A stretch of DNA of 64,000 bases from Halopiger djelfimassiliensis (GCF_000455365.1 NZ_HG315685.1:299514-363513); one strand, 5' to 3'. Counted from the stretch's first letter, positions 9,962 through 19,570 are shown. Program-made: numbers and translations. The notes: a model not told the origin generated them from the letters alone.

Positions 9962-10381
9962 TCAGCGGACGACCGTTACCGGCACCGACGCGCGGCTCAT
10001 GACTCCCTCGGCGACGCTGCCGAGCAGGACGCGCGAAACGCCCGCCCGACCGTGACTGCCGAGCACGATCTGCTCGATGTCGTTTTCGGCCGCAAACGAG
10101 ACGATCGCCCGGGACGGGACGCCGACGACGGTCTCGGTCGTGACCGACGCGTCGTGTTCCGCGGCGATCCGTCGCGCCGTCTCGAGCAGCGGCTTTGCGT
10201 TTCGCTTTTCGACCTCGATCCGTCGTTCGATGTCGGCCGCCGAAACCCCGACATCGTACGTGGAGACCGACGGGCTGGCGGCGTGCAAGGCCGTGATATC
10301 GGCGTCCGGATGGGTCGTCACCGCGTACTCGAGCGCCGCCCGTGCGGGAGCCGAGTCGTCGATCGGAACGAGGACGTTCAT
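9962..10381 (-). CDS. universal stress protein (UspA family)
   Basis: 139-residue single-domain Usp. It starts MNVLVPIDDS and carries the nucleotide-binding signature G-x2-G-x9-G-S as GSHGRAGVSRVLLGS near residues 107-121, then SRASVPVTVVR at the C terminus. ATP binding is therefore expected, though the physiological role is unknown. Start set at the ATG giving MNVLVPIDD; the frame is open for 31 codons upstream without protein-like sequence. It is divergent from the broken amidohydrolase gene, with both promoters in 10382-10506. Confidence 0.9.
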   Translation of the reverse strand: MNVLVPIDDSAPARAALEYAVTTHPDADITALHAASPSVSTYDVGVSAADIERRIEVEKRNAKPLLETARRIAAEHDASVTTETVVGVPSRAIVSFAAENDIEQIVLGSHGRAGVSRVLLGSVAEGVMSRASVPVTVVR

Positions 10382-10506
10382 ACGGGCCGTTCGTACAGTG
10401 TCGCCATATACGGCCCCCTCGTTCCCACGTTCTGGAACGTTTCGGGTGCCGGCGACGTGTGCGTCCCTCCACAATCGTTTTGCACCTCGCGCGTGCGTCC
10501 TCTGCT

Positions 10507-12065
10507 ATGACCGCCGCAGCCGACCGCCTGTTGACGAACGCGGAGGTTCACACCCTCACGGATCCCGATACGACTCACGAGGCCGTCGCGATCCGCGACG
10601 GCGAAATCGTCCGGCTCGGCGACACCGACGAGGTCGCGTTCCTCGAGGGCGTCGAAACGGACGTGATCGACTGCGAAGGACGTGTCGTGCTTCCCGGGTT
10701 ATCGACGCACACACGCACGTCGAGAACCTCGGCCGCTATCTCGTCCACGCGGATCTCTCCGATGCGTCCGGCTTCGATGAGTGTCTCGAGCGACTCGCCG
10801 ACCGGGCCGCGGCGACCGACCGCGAGTGGGTGCAGGGCTTTGGCTACGACGAAAGCGAGTGGGACGACGACCGCGGCTACCTCACCCGCGCGGATCTCGA
10901 TCGCGTCAGCGAGGACCGTCCCGTGGTCGCGCTTCGGGTCGACATGCACGCCGCGTCGTTGAACTCGGTCGCGCTTTCCCGCCTCGCGGACGCCCTCCCC
11001 GACGAGGACGTTCGCCGATCGACGGCGACCGGGGAGCCGACCGGCGTCGTCGTCGAGGACGCGGCCGAGGTCGTTCGCAAACGGATCGCGCCCGGCTACG
11101 ACGAAACCCGGGAACTCGTCACCGCCGGCCTCGAGTACGCGGCTCGACAGGGGGTGACCGCCGTCCACGACATGGTTCGGAACTCGCGTGCGCCACGGGT
11201 CTATCGCGATCTCGAGGCGGAAGGCAAACTCCCGACGCGGGTACGGATCAACTACTGGGCCGATCACATCGAGAGCGTGATAGAAGTCGGCCTCACGACG
11301 AACGCGGGGAGCGACCGTATCCAGACGGGTGCGATCAAGACCTACACCGACGGCAGTATCGGGGCACGAACCGCGAAGCTCTTCGAACCGTACGAAAGCG
11401 ACGACCCCGATCCCGACGACGACGGCGAGTGGGTCGTCACCCCCGACGAACTGCGGTCGATCGTCGAGCGGGCCGACGACGCGGGCCTTCAGGTCACCGC
11501 CCACGCCATCGGCGACGCGGCGATCGAGGAGGCGCTTTCGGCGCTCGAGGTCACGGCCGATCCCGATCGCGCGCGCCACCGGATCGAACACGTCGAACTC
11601 GCGACCGACGAGCAACTCGAACGCATGGCCGAGGCCGGGATCGTCGCCTCGATGCAGCCGAACTTCCACCAGTGGGCGCGGGACGGCGGGCTCTACGACC
11701 AGCGATTGGGAACGGAGCGACGGAAGCGAACGAATCGGTTCCGGCGGGTGCTCGAGGCCGGCGTTCCGCTTGCTTTCGGCTCGGACTGTATGCCGCTGGA
11801 CCCGCTGCTGGGCGTCCACCACGCCGCCAACGCGCCCACCGAGGCCCAGCGGCTGTCGGTCACCGAGGCCCTGCGGGCCTACACTCACGGCGCGGCCTAT
11901 GCCGGCTTCGACGAGGACCGACTCGGAACCGTCGAGGTCGGCACGCGGGCGGACCTCGTCGTGCTCGAGGCCTCGCCGTGGGAACGGGCCGACCGGATCG
12001 ACGAGATCGATGTCGCGATGACGCTCGTCGACGGCGACGTCGTCTTCGACGGGCGCGAGGGGTAG
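10507..12065 (+). pseudogene. amidohydrolase (YtcJ-like), disrupted by -1 frameshift
   Basis: Metal-dependent amidohydrolase of the amidohydrolase-3/YtcJ type. The first 64 codons (MTAAADRLLTNAEVHTLTD through GRVVLPG) are in one frame; from about base 10700 the protein continues in another frame with IDAHTHVENLGRYLVHADLSDA and runs to the stop at 12063-12065. The junction reads GGG TT ATC GAC GCA CAC ACG CAC: one base is missing from the codon between Gly and Ile, right at the HxH metal motif. The repaired product would be 519 residues, a normal length, and the rest looks intact (for example QTGAIKTYTDGS and LAFGSDCMPLDPL). So either a very recent pseudogene or a one-base sequencing error. 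A TATA-like box (CGTTTTGC) is near 10476-10483. Confidence 0.85.
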
Positions 12066-12151
12066 CGTCGCTAGAGCCGGCGATCGGACCCGCTTGTACA
12101 TGTTAGCTCCAAATGCTAATTACCCAAGCAGTGTAGCGGGTTGGACCCGGA

Positions 12152-13375
12152 ATGAACCTTCGAGAGAGCCTCCGTATCGGGTGGCGGTCGATCGCGTCGC
12201 ACAAGCTTCGCTCGACGCTGACGACGCTCGGTGTCATCATCGGCGTCGCCGCCGTGATCACGTTCATGGTGCTCGGCTCCGGTTTCTCCGAGAGCATCGT
12301 CGGCGACATCGAGGCCGAACAGGACCCGGTGATGATGGTCCAGACCCAGACGGATCCGGAGGCGGGGGTCGGAATCGTTCCCGTCGACGCGCCGATCTAC
12401 ACCGAAAGCGACGTCGCGGCGCTCGAGCAACTCGACGGCGTCGCGTACGTCGCCCCCGAGGGGTCGGTCGACGTCGTCCAGACGGCAACCGACGACGAGC
12501 GGCTGACCGGCGTCGTCGACGCGTCGGCGACGACGCCCGATCGGTTCGAGCACGCGACGTTCGCCGAGGGCGAGCCCTTCGACGGGCCGAACGAGGCCGT
12601 CATCAACGAGCCGGCGAGCCAACTGTTCGAGGGGAACGTCTCGACCGGCGACGAACTTACGCTGACTTTCGAGAACGGCGAGACGACGACCGTCACCGTC
12701 GCCGGCGTCATGGAAGCGGAGTTCAGCGCACAGCCGTCACCCCGGCTTTTCCTCCCGGTCGAGCCACACTACTCGACGACGATCGAGACGCCCGCCGGGG
12801 ACGAAGAACGAGCCTATCCGCTCTTGCAGGTGGGGGCGGAGAGCTTCGACGACGTCGAGCCGGCCCAGGCGGCGGTCGCCGACTACCTCGAGACCGAGTC
12901 ACACGCGGCCGAGCTGAAACAGGACGACCACCGGATCGAGGTCCAGACCGTCGAGGACGCCATCGAGCAGTTCACCGACATCGTCGACCAGCTTACGGCG
13001 TTTATCGGAGCCGTCGCCGCCATCGCGCTCGTCGTCGGCTCGATCGGTATCGCCAACATCATGATCGTAAGCGTCACCGAGCGCATCCGGGAGATCGGCA
13101 TCATGAAAGCCGTCGGCGCGACGAGACGCGACGTCCTGCAACTGTTTCTCGTCGAATCGATCATCCTCGGACTGTTCGGGGCCGTCTTCGGGGTGGCCGT
13201 CGGACTCGGCGTCGGCTACTTCGGGGTGGCGCTGCTCGAGTGGCCGATGGTCTACCCGCTCGAGTGGATCGTGATCGCCATCGGCGTCGGCGTCGGCGTC
13301 GGCGTTGTTTCCGGGCTGTATCCGGCGTGGCGCGCCGCCCGCGTGGACCCGATCGACGCCCTCCGATACGAGTGA
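12152..13375 (+). CDS. ABC transporter permease, FtsX/MacB type
   Basis: 407-residue membrane protein of the MacB/LolC/FtsX family. One helix near residues 20-45 (TLGVIIGVAAVITFMVLGSG) is followed by a large external MacB-type domain of about 230 residues and then three C-terminal helices (from about 285), with the conserved stretch SVTERIREIGIMKAVGATRRDV and ending in RAARVDPIDALRYE. Such permeases use ATP hydrolysis to drive mechanical changes in the external domain (lipid, peptide or efflux substrates). No ATP-binding subunit lies next to it, so its partner must be elsewhere. The upstream gap contains TTAGC/GCTAA inverted repeats near 12104-12120. Confidence 0.88.
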   Translation: MNLRESLRIGWRSIASHKLRSTLTTLGVIIGVAAVITFMVLGSGFSESIVGDIEAEQDPVMMVQTQTDPEAGVGIVPVDAPIYTESDVAALEQLDGVAYVAPEGSVDVVQTATDDERLTGVVDASATTPDRFEHATFAEGEPFDGPNEAVINEPASQLFEGNVSTGDELTLTFENGETTTVTVAGVMEAEFSAQPSPRLFLPVEPHYSTTIETPAGDEERAYPLLQVGAESFDDVEPAQAAVADYLETESHAAELKQDDHRIEVQTVEDAIEQFTDIVDQLTAFIGAVAAIALVVGSIGIANIMIVSVTERIREIGIMKAVGATRRDVLQLFLVESIILGLFGAVFGVAVGLGVGYFGVALLEWPMVYPLEWIVIAIGVGVGVGVVSGLYPAWRAARVDPIDALRYE

Positions 13376-13548
13376 TACCGGGTTATCGATGCGACGCCGG
13401 CTCGCCGCTGCGTCATCGATGCACGGCGCTTCCGTCGTGAGTTTCGCTCGACGTCGCGTACGGCCGCTGGGCGCTCCGTCACCCGCGTGTGACGCGGCGA
13501 AACCGGCGACGTGATCGCAGTCGAGCGGCCGGTCGACTCGGAGCCGTC

Positions 13549-13557
13549 ACTTTTGTC
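13549..13557 (+). promoter_or_regulatory. TATA-like box of LLM gene
   Basis: CACTTTTGT lies 24-32 bases before the ATG at 13580, the position of a haloarchaeal TATA box for a leaderless transcript; inferred from spacing. Confidence 0.35.
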
Positions 13558-13579
13558 GCTGGCCGTTCATGCGGTCGGC

Positions 13580-14572
13580 ATGGACGTTGGACTCATGGTT
13601 ACGTCGCTCGGGGATCTCGACCCCGCGGACGTCGCGGTTCGCGCGGAGGAGTTAGCCTACGATGCGGTCTGGGTCGGCGAACTCTGGGGCGAAAGCGGCG
13701 TCGTCCAGCTAACCGAGATGGCGTGTCGGACCGACGGGATCGAGATCGGGAGCGCGATCCTGAACGTCTACTCCCGGTCGCCCGCGGTGCTCGCGATGAC
13801 CGCCGCGTCGCTCCACCGGGCCTCGAGCGGGCGGTTTACCCTCGGACTCGGGACGAGTACCCGGAAAGCGGTCGCGGACCTCCACGGGATGGCGTTCGAT
13901 CGGCCGGTTCGACGCGCCCACGAAACGATCGAACTGGTGCGTGCGTACACCGGCGGGACGGAGACTCCCGGCGATCCGGTCGACTACGACGGCGACGTAC
14001 TCGAGGCGGCCGATTTCCCCGCCCTCGACGCGCCGGTCCCGATCTATCAGGCCGGGCTCGGACCGGCGAACCGGCGGGTCGTCGGCCGGCTCTGTGACGG
14101 CTGGATCCCCCACAACATCCCGTTTTCGCGGCTGGCGGATGCCTTCGAGGAGGTCGCCGCCGCAGCGCGGGAGCGCGACCGTGATCCGGACGAGATCACG
14201 GTCGCTCCGTACGTCCCGGCGGCCGTCAGCGAGGAGTCGGCCGAGGCTCGCCGGACGCTCCGTCGGCACGTCGCCTACTACGTCGGCAGCGGCGAGGGCT
14301 ATCGCCGCGCGGTCGCGACGGGCTTTCCAGCGGCCACAGACCGGATCGCCGAGGCGTGGCGAAACGGCGACAAGCGGGCCGCCGCGAGCGCCGTCACCGA
14401 CGAGATGATCGCCGACCTCGGTGTCGCGGGGACGGCCGACCAAGCGCGGGACCGGCTCCGAACCCTCGTGGCCGAGACGGGGATCGATCATCCGATCGTC
14501 GTCGTCCCCGAACCGGCCTCGAGCGAGATGGTCGAGGCGACGATCGAGGCGCTCGCTCCCGTACGTGCGTAA
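13580..14572 (+). CDS. LLM class (F420-dependent type) oxidoreductase
   Basis: TIM-barrel protein of the luciferase-like monooxygenase family, 330 residues. Characteristic stretches are AEELAYDAVWVGELWGE, GSAILNVYSRSPAVLAMTAASLHRASSGRFTLGLGTST and a later YVGSGEGYRRA. In archaea such proteins commonly use coenzyme F420, as in methylenetetrahydromethanopterin reductase-like enzymes; the substrate here is unknown. The ATG at 13580 (MDVGLMVTSLG) begins the barrel; the open frame upstream has no family-like sequence. A TATA-like box lies at the right distance. It is followed by the DUF106 gene 42 bases downstream. Confidence 0.85.
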   Translation: MDVGLMVTSLGDLDPADVAVRAEELAYDAVWVGELWGESGVVQLTEMACRTDGIEIGSAILNVYSRSPAVLAMTAASLHRASSGRFTLGLGTSTRKAVADLHGMAFDRPVRRAHETIELVRAYTGGTETPGDPVDYDGDVLEAADFPALDAPVPIYQAGLGPANRRVVGRLCDGWIPHNIPFSRLADAFEEVAAAARERDRDPDEITVAPYVPAAVSEESAEARRTLRRHVAYYVGSGEGYRRAVATGFPAATDRIAEAWRNGDKRAAASAVTDEMIADLGVAGTADQARDRLRTLVAETGIDHPIVVVPEPASSEMVEATIEALAPVRA

Positions 14573-14614
14573 TCAAAAGGGTTGATAGTTCCGTGACGGA
14601 AACACGCAAGGAGT

Positions 14615-15502
14615 ATGCCGGTCGATCAGTTGGAACCCCTTCTCGCCGATCCCGCGATGCAGGACGCGCTGGCCGTGCTCCTCGATCGCTCCGACGGCGG
14701 CACGGAGGAACTCGAGTGGACCGACGTCAGCGACGCCCTCTCCAGCGAGCAGTGGGGTCGGCTTATCGAGCAGGAAGTGCTCGTCAGTTCGGGGGCCGGG
14801 TTTACGCTGGCCGATCCCGAGCGAGTGCGCGAGAAGCTGGCGGCTCGTGACGAAGACGGGTCGCTGGACCGAGCCGACATCGAAACCGAGCGCTGGTCGT
14901 CGCTGGACAAAGCCGCGGGCGCGTTCGCTCTCGCCCTGTTTGCCGGCTACTGGAGTCCACGGCTCCGGGACGTCGTCGCGTCGGTCGAAAGCGTCGTCCT
15001 CGGTCCGCTCACCGATTCCCTGCCGTTTCACATCGTCATCCTTGTGCTCGCCGTCGTCACCGGGCTCTACTCGACCGTGTTGCAGTCACGGCTGACCGAT
15101 CACGAGAAACTCGAGCAGTATCGACGCCGGCTATCCGAGTTTCAAGAGCGGAAGCGGGCGGCGACGGAGCGCGGCGACGACGCGGCTCTCGAGCGCATGC
15201 AGGATCAACAGCAGGCGATCGTCCGCGATCAGATTGCGATGTTCAAACTCCAGTTTCGGCCGACGGTCTGGGTCATGCTGTTGACGATACCGGTCTTCCT
15301 CTGGTTGCGCTGGAAAGTCAACGGCGGCCATCTCGGGGCCGACGAGACGGGACTGGTCGTCCCGATAGCCGGTGCCGTCTCCTGGCAGGAGTCCCTCGTC
15401 GGCCCGATGCCGACGTGGATCGTCTGGTATTTCCTCGCCTCGATGGCCTCGCGGCAACTCATCCGGAAGACCCTCGACTGCTGGACCGAGCGGTCCCGAT
15501 AG
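14615..15502 (+). CDS. DUF106/EMC3-like membrane protein
   Basis: 295-residue membrane protein of the archaeal DUF106 family, which belongs to the Oxa1/YidC/EMC3/TMCO1 superfamily of membrane-protein insertases. It has an acidic N-terminal soluble region of about 95 residues, helices near 98-113 and 128-150 (IVILVLAVVTGLYSTVLQS), a cytosolic coiled coil of about 50 residues (KLEQYRRRLSEFQERKRAA...), then helices from about 208 and 260. A role in insertion or chaperoning of membrane proteins is inferred from the superfamily. The N-terminal extension is longer than the minimal family and its role is unknown. It converges on the Gfo-type gene with 7 bases between. Confidence 0.8.
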   Translation: MPVDQLEPLLADPAMQDALAVLLDRSDGGTEELEWTDVSDALSSEQWGRLIEQEVLVSSGAGFTLADPERVREKLAARDEDGSLDRADIETERWSSLDKAAGAFALALFAGYWSPRLRDVVASVESVVLGPLTDSLPFHIVILVLAVVTGLYSTVLQSRLTDHEKLEQYRRRLSEFQERKRAATERGDDAALERMQDQQQAIVRDQIAMFKLQFRPTVWVMLLTIPVFLWLRWKVNGGHLGADETGLVVPIAGAVSWQESLVGPMPTWIVWYFLASMASRQLIRKTLDCWTERSR

Positions 15503-15509
15503 CGCCGAC

Positions 15510-16583
15510 TCAGCGCTCGAGGGTGACCCGGCTGCCCGTTTCGGCCGCGCCGTAGATCGCTTCGATCGCACGAATGTCCGCGAGGCCGTCGATACCGTCG
15601 GGTTCGGGGTCGCTGTCGGTCAACACGCAGTAGCCGAAGTAATCGAACTCCTCGCGGACCTCGTCGACCGGCGGACCGGTGTACTCCATTCGCACGTCGC
15701 CGCTCTCGACGACCAGTTCCTGTGGGACGACGCCGCCGAACGGGGATTCGACCGAAATCATGCCGTCGGTCCCGACCAGTTTGAGTCCGCTGTCGGCGTG
15801 GGCGTCGAGACTGGCCGTACACGAGGCGGTCGCCCCGGTCGGAAACTCGAGTTGAAAGGCGACGCGTTCGTCGACCTCGTCGAAGGGATCGCCGCTCGAG
15901 TACGTCGTCGCGTACGCCCCCGCTGGGTCACAGTCGAGCAGGAACCGGACGGTGTTCAGCGGGTAGATACCGAGGTCGACGAGCGCACCGCCGCCCGCGA
16001 GATCGGGGTCGAGCCGCCACGTGTCCGGGCTGGCGTGCTCAAGAAGCGGGTTCGAGAAGCCGCCGTGGATCTGGACGACGTCGCCGACGACGCCCTCGTC
16101 GACGAGTTCTCGCGTCCGCCGGACCGTCGGTTCCGTCTGGAGCCGGTAGGCAGTCATCAGGGTCACGCCCGCGTCGGCACAGGCGGCGACGATGTCGCGG
16201 GCGCGCTCGAGCGAGACGTCGAGGGGCTTTTCGCAGATGACGTGTTTGCCGTGCTCGGCCGCAGCGACGGCGTAGCGGCCGTGGAGGGCGTTCGGCGTCG
16301 CGACGTAGGCCGCGTCGTACGTGTCGGCGTGATCCCCCGCGAGAAACGCGTCGTAGTCGATGACGTGGGCGACGTCGAACGCCTCGGCGACGGAGCGCGA
16401 GCGATCGGGGGAGCCGGTGACAAGCGTCGTCGTCTCACAGTAGGTCCCGTCGGCGATCGCGGGCAGTGCACGCCGGCGAGCGAACCCGCCGATCCCGACC
16501 ACGGCGAGTCGGATCGTCCCGTCGACGCGCTCCCGTTCCCAGTCCCGCCGCGTGAAGTTCGCGAAGGCGTCCTCGAGTGCCAT
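15510..16583 (-). CDS. gfo6: Gfo/Idh/MocA oxidoreductase, D-xylose 1-dehydrogenase-like
   Basis: 357-residue NAD(P)-dependent sugar dehydrogenase. The Rossmann loop AVVGIGGFA is at 27-35, the catalytic lysine motif CEKP at 117-120 (Lys119), then TPNALHGRY and GALVDLGIYPLNTVRFLL. The N-terminal FTRRDWE and the overall pattern resemble haloarchaeal Gfo6, the enzyme that oxidises D-xylose to xylono-lactone as the first step of oxidative pentose degradation. No other pentose-pathway gene is near, so the actual sugar may differ; the Gfo6 name is by resemblance. It is transcribed away from nadA. Confidence 0.75.
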   Translation of the reverse strand: MALEDAFANFTRRDWERERVDGTIRLAVVGIGGFARRRALPAIADGTYCETTTLVTGSPDRSRSVAEAFDVAHVIDYDAFLAGDHADTYDAAYVATPNALHGRYAVAAAEHGKHVICEKPLDVSLERARDIVAACADAGVTLMTAYRLQTEPTVRRTRELVDEGVVGDVVQIHGGFSNPLLEHASPDTWRLDPDLAGGGALVDLGIYPLNTVRFLLDCDPAGAYATTYSSGDPFDEVDERVAFQLEFPTGATASCTASLDAHADSGLKLVGTDGMISVESPFGGVVPQELVVESGDVRMEYTGPPVDEVREEFDYFGYCVLTDSDPEPDGIDGLADIRAIEAIYGAAETGSRVTLER

Positions 16584-16665
16584 ACCGTCTCTAGGGAGTC
16601 CACGAAAAAGGTCTCAGCCCGCCGATTTCTGACAGTCACCGGCGAGGACGTGTTCCCGGGAGCGA

Positions 16666-16694
16666 ACAACGAATCGTTCGTTTTCGATCGTTGT
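16666..16694. promoter_or_regulatory. inverted repeat upstream of nadA
   Basis: ACAACGA (16666-16672) and TCGTTGT (16688-16694) are a perfect 7-base inverted repeat with a 15-base spacer, in the gap between the divergent gfo6-like gene and nadA. It could be an operator; the factor is unknown. Confidence 0.25.
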
Positions 16695-16787
16695 ACCAGT
16701 CGATGGTAATCACTCAGTCGGGGCTATCGAAGGAAAAAGTTATTCAATAGTCGCCTATGATATCCGCATAACCACGGGTGACGTGAA

Positions 16788-17921
16788 ATGGTCAAAATGG
16801 AAACGGCGGAGCTGGAAACCGATTTGAGTCTGTTCAAATACGACAATCTCGAACAGCTCCCGCCACGTTATCGTGAGTTGGACGAGGACGAACGGACCGA
16901 ACGCATCGAGGCCGCGCTCGCCGAACTCGGGGACGACGTCGTCATCCTCGGACACAACTACCAGCGTCGGGAGATCGTCGAGCACGCCGATTTCGTCGGC
17001 GACTCCTATCAGCTCTCGAAGCAAGCCGCCGAGGCCGACGCCGAGTACGTTGTCTTCGGCGGCGTCACGTTCATGGCCGAGAGCGCCGACATCATCACCG
17101 ACGACGACCAGACCGTTATCCTGCCGAGCATGGAGGCGTCGTGTCCGATGGCGGGGATGGCCGAGGCGCTGCAGGTCGACAGCGCGTGGGCCGAGATCAC
17201 GGCCGCCGCGCCCGACGCCGACATCGTTCCGATCACGTACATGAACTCCTACGCGGACCTGAAGGCGTTCTGTGCGAGCCAGGGCGGTCTCGTCTGCACG
17301 TCCTCGAACGCGCACAAGGCCTTCGAGTACGCCTTCGAGCGGGGCGACAAGGTTCTGTTCCTGCCCGACAAGCACCTCGGGGAAAACACCGCCTACCGCC
17401 TCGGGATGGAGGACGATATCGCCGAGTGGGACCCGTGGGATCCCGAGGGCAAGGACGCCGACGAGGTCGCCGAAAGCGACATCATCCTCTGGGACGGCTA
17501 CTGTCAAGTCCACGAACGGTTCCGCGAGGACCACATCGCGGCCGTCCGCGAGGACCACCCCGAAGCGAACGTCGTCGTCCACCCCGAGTGTCGCCGCGAA
17601 GTCGTCGAAGCCGCCGACGTCGTCGGCTCGACGAGCACGATCTGCGAGACGATCGAAACGGCCGATCCCGGCGAGACGTGGGCGATCGGCACCGAGATAC
17701 ACCTCACGAACCACCTCCAGCGGTGGCACCCCGACGTGAACGTCCTGCCGCTGTGTGGCGAGGCCTGTATGGACTGCAACGCCATGCGCCAGATCGACCC
17801 CAACTATCTGACGTGGGTGCTCGAGGAACTCGTCGAGGGTCGCGAACGAAACGTGATCGAGGTCGCCCCCGAGGAGAAGGACCTCGCCGGGGTGGCGCTC
17901 GATCGAATGCTCGAGATCTAA
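16788..17921 (+). CDS. nadA: quinolinate synthase
   Basis: [4Fe-4S] enzyme condensing iminoaspartate with dihydroxyacetone phosphate to quinolinate in de novo NAD synthesis. The 377 residues contain VVILGHNYQRREIVEHADFVGDS-type N-terminal sequence (51-73), MEASCPMAG with Cys119, HPEC with Cys268, and the C-terminal CGEACMDC cluster (323-330), which supply the cluster ligands. ATG at 16788 is used; a second Met three codons on is an alternative. nadB starts five bases after the stop, so the two are cotranscribed and the unstable iminoaspartate could pass directly from NadB to NadA. Confidence 0.97.
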   Translation: MVKMETAELETDLSLFKYDNLEQLPPRYRELDEDERTERIEAALAELGDDVVILGHNYQRREIVEHADFVGDSYQLSKQAAEADAEYVVFGGVTFMAESADIITDDDQTVILPSMEASCPMAGMAEALQVDSAWAEITAAAPDADIVPITYMNSYADLKAFCASQGGLVCTSSNAHKAFEYAFERGDKVLFLPDKHLGENTAYRLGMEDDIAEWDPWDPEGKDADEVAESDIILWDGYCQVHERFREDHIAAVREDHPEANVVVHPECRREVVEAADVVGSTSTICETIETADPGETWAIGTEIHLTNHLQRWHPDVNVLPLCGEACMDCNAMRQIDPNYLTWVLEELVEGRERNVIEVAPEEKDLAGVALDRMLEI

Positions 17922-17926
17922 CACCG

Positions 17927-19471
17927 ATGACTCCCACTCCCGAAACCACGGAGGTCCTCGTCGTCGGTAGCGGCATCGCCGGCTGTGCGGCCGCACTCGC
18001 CGCCGCCCGCAACGGGGCGGACGTCTGCCTGCTTACCAAAGCCGAGCGTCCCGACGACGCCAGTACCGACTGGGCACAGGGCGGGATCTCGACGACCCGC
18101 GGCGATCCCGAGTCGCTCAAGGAAGACATCATCGCGGCCAGCGCCGGGACTGCCGATCCCGATGCGGTCGACGTCCTCGTCGAGGACGCCGACGACGCCG
18201 TTACGGACGTGCTCATCGACACGCTGGGCATCGAGTTCGACAGCGACGGTGACGGCGACTTCGACTACACCCGCGAGGCCGCCCACTCCGAGAACCGGAT
18301 CCTCCACGTCGACGCGGCGACGGGAAGCCACATCCTGCGGCCGTTCCTGAACTACGTCGACGACCACGATCGAATCGAAGTCCGGCAGGACACCGCCGCC
18401 CTCGAGTTGCTCACCCACGAGGGACGGGTCCACGGCGTCGTCAGCGACGAGGCCGAGGAGGGCCATCCGATCTACGCCGGCGCGACGATCCTCGCGACCG
18501 GCGGCATCGGCGCGCTCTATACGCGCTCGACCAACCCCGACGACGCGACGGGCGACGGGATCGCCATGGCCGCCCTCGCCGGGGCCGACGTGGCCGACCT
18601 CGAGTACGTCCAGTTCCATCCGACGGCCTACGAGGGGAGCGGGGCGCGTAGCGCCTCGAAGCGGAGCGGCGAAGCCGCGGAGCAAGATACCTTCCTCCTC
18701 TCGGAGGCCCTGCGCGGCGAGGGCGCAGTGTTGCGAAACGGCGACGGCGAGCGGTTCATGGACGACTACCATTCCGACGCCGAACTCGCGCCGCGGGACG
18801 TCGTCGCTCGCGCGGTCGAAACCGAACGCGAGGCGACCGGCGAGGTCGTCCTCGACGTGAGTCCCCTCGCGTTCGAGGACGAGTTCCCCGGCATCGCCGA
18901 GAAGTGCCGCGACCGCGGTATCGAGGGCGAGGAGATCCCCGTTGCACCCTGCGAGCACTTCCTGTGTGGCGGGATCGACGTCGACGACCGGGGCCGCACC
19001 TCGCTCGAGGCTCTCTACGCCGTCGGCGAATGCGCCCGGACCGGCGTCCACGGCGCGAACCGACTCGCGAGTACGAGCCTGCTCGAGGGCCTCGTCTGGG
19101 GCCTACGTGCCGGCGACGACGCCGCCGACCGCGACGCGGACCCGGCGGTCGTCGAGGCTCCCGACCTCCGGAACAGCGATCCCGCTCTCCCCGAACGGTT
19201 CGCCGCCGAGAAGTTCACCCGCCTGCAGCGGACGATGGACGAATCCCTCGGCCTCGAGCGCGACCCCGACGAGATCTCCCGCGCCAGCGCCGTCCTCCGC
19301 CGGCTCAAGGGCGAAGTGGACGCGTATATCCGCACCCGGACGGCTCGAGACCTGTACGAACTCCGCAACGCAAGCGTCGTGGCCCTGTTGATCGCGCGGG
19401 CGGCGAGCGAGAACACCGAGTCGAAGGGGTGTCACTACGTCGTCGAGGACGAACACCCGACTCGAGCGTAA
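17927..19471 (+). CDS. nadB: L-aspartate oxidase
   Basis: FAD enzyme oxidising L-aspartate to iminoaspartate for NadA. The 514 residues open with the FAD-binding VLVVGSGIAGCAAALAAARNG (about 10-30), then STDWAQGGIS, ILATGGIGALYTRSTNP and the active-site strand EYVQFHPTAY. Between HPTAY and FLLSEALRGEGA sits a short extra stretch (SGARSASKRSGEAAEQD-like, encoded at about 18637-18687) whose DNA forms two small hairpins; most homologues run straight through here. CEHFLCGGI and the C-terminal helical domain are normal. The five-base gap to nadA indicates an operon. Confidence 0.96.
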   Translation: MTPTPETTEVLVVGSGIAGCAAALAAARNGADVCLLTKAERPDDASTDWAQGGISTTRGDPESLKEDIIAASAGTADPDAVDVLVEDADDAVTDVLIDTLGIEFDSDGDGDFDYTREAAHSENRILHVDAATGSHILRPFLNYVDDHDRIEVRQDTAALELLTHEGRVHGVVSDEAEEGHPIYAGATILATGGIGALYTRSTNPDDATGDGIAMAALAGADVADLEYVQFHPTAYEGSGARSASKRSGEAAEQDTFLLSEALRGEGAVLRNGDGERFMDDYHSDAELAPRDVVARAVETEREATGEVVLDVSPLAFEDEFPGIAEKCRDRGIEGEEIPVAPCEHFLCGGIDVDDRGRTSLEALYAVGECARTGVHGANRLASTSLLEGLVWGLRAGDDAADRDADPAVVEAPDLRNSDPALPERFAAEKFTRLQRTMDESLGLERDPDEISRASAVLRRLKGEVDAYIRTRTARDLYELRNASVVALLIARAASENTESKGCHYVVEDEHPTRA

Positions 19472-19570
19472 CGGGGGCGTTTTGCGGGTCGGTTATCGGC
19501 CGCACGGCGGCTTCGGAACCGGCCGTTCGACGCGCCGATCCGTCGTGATACTGTTGTCGGAGGCTGAACA

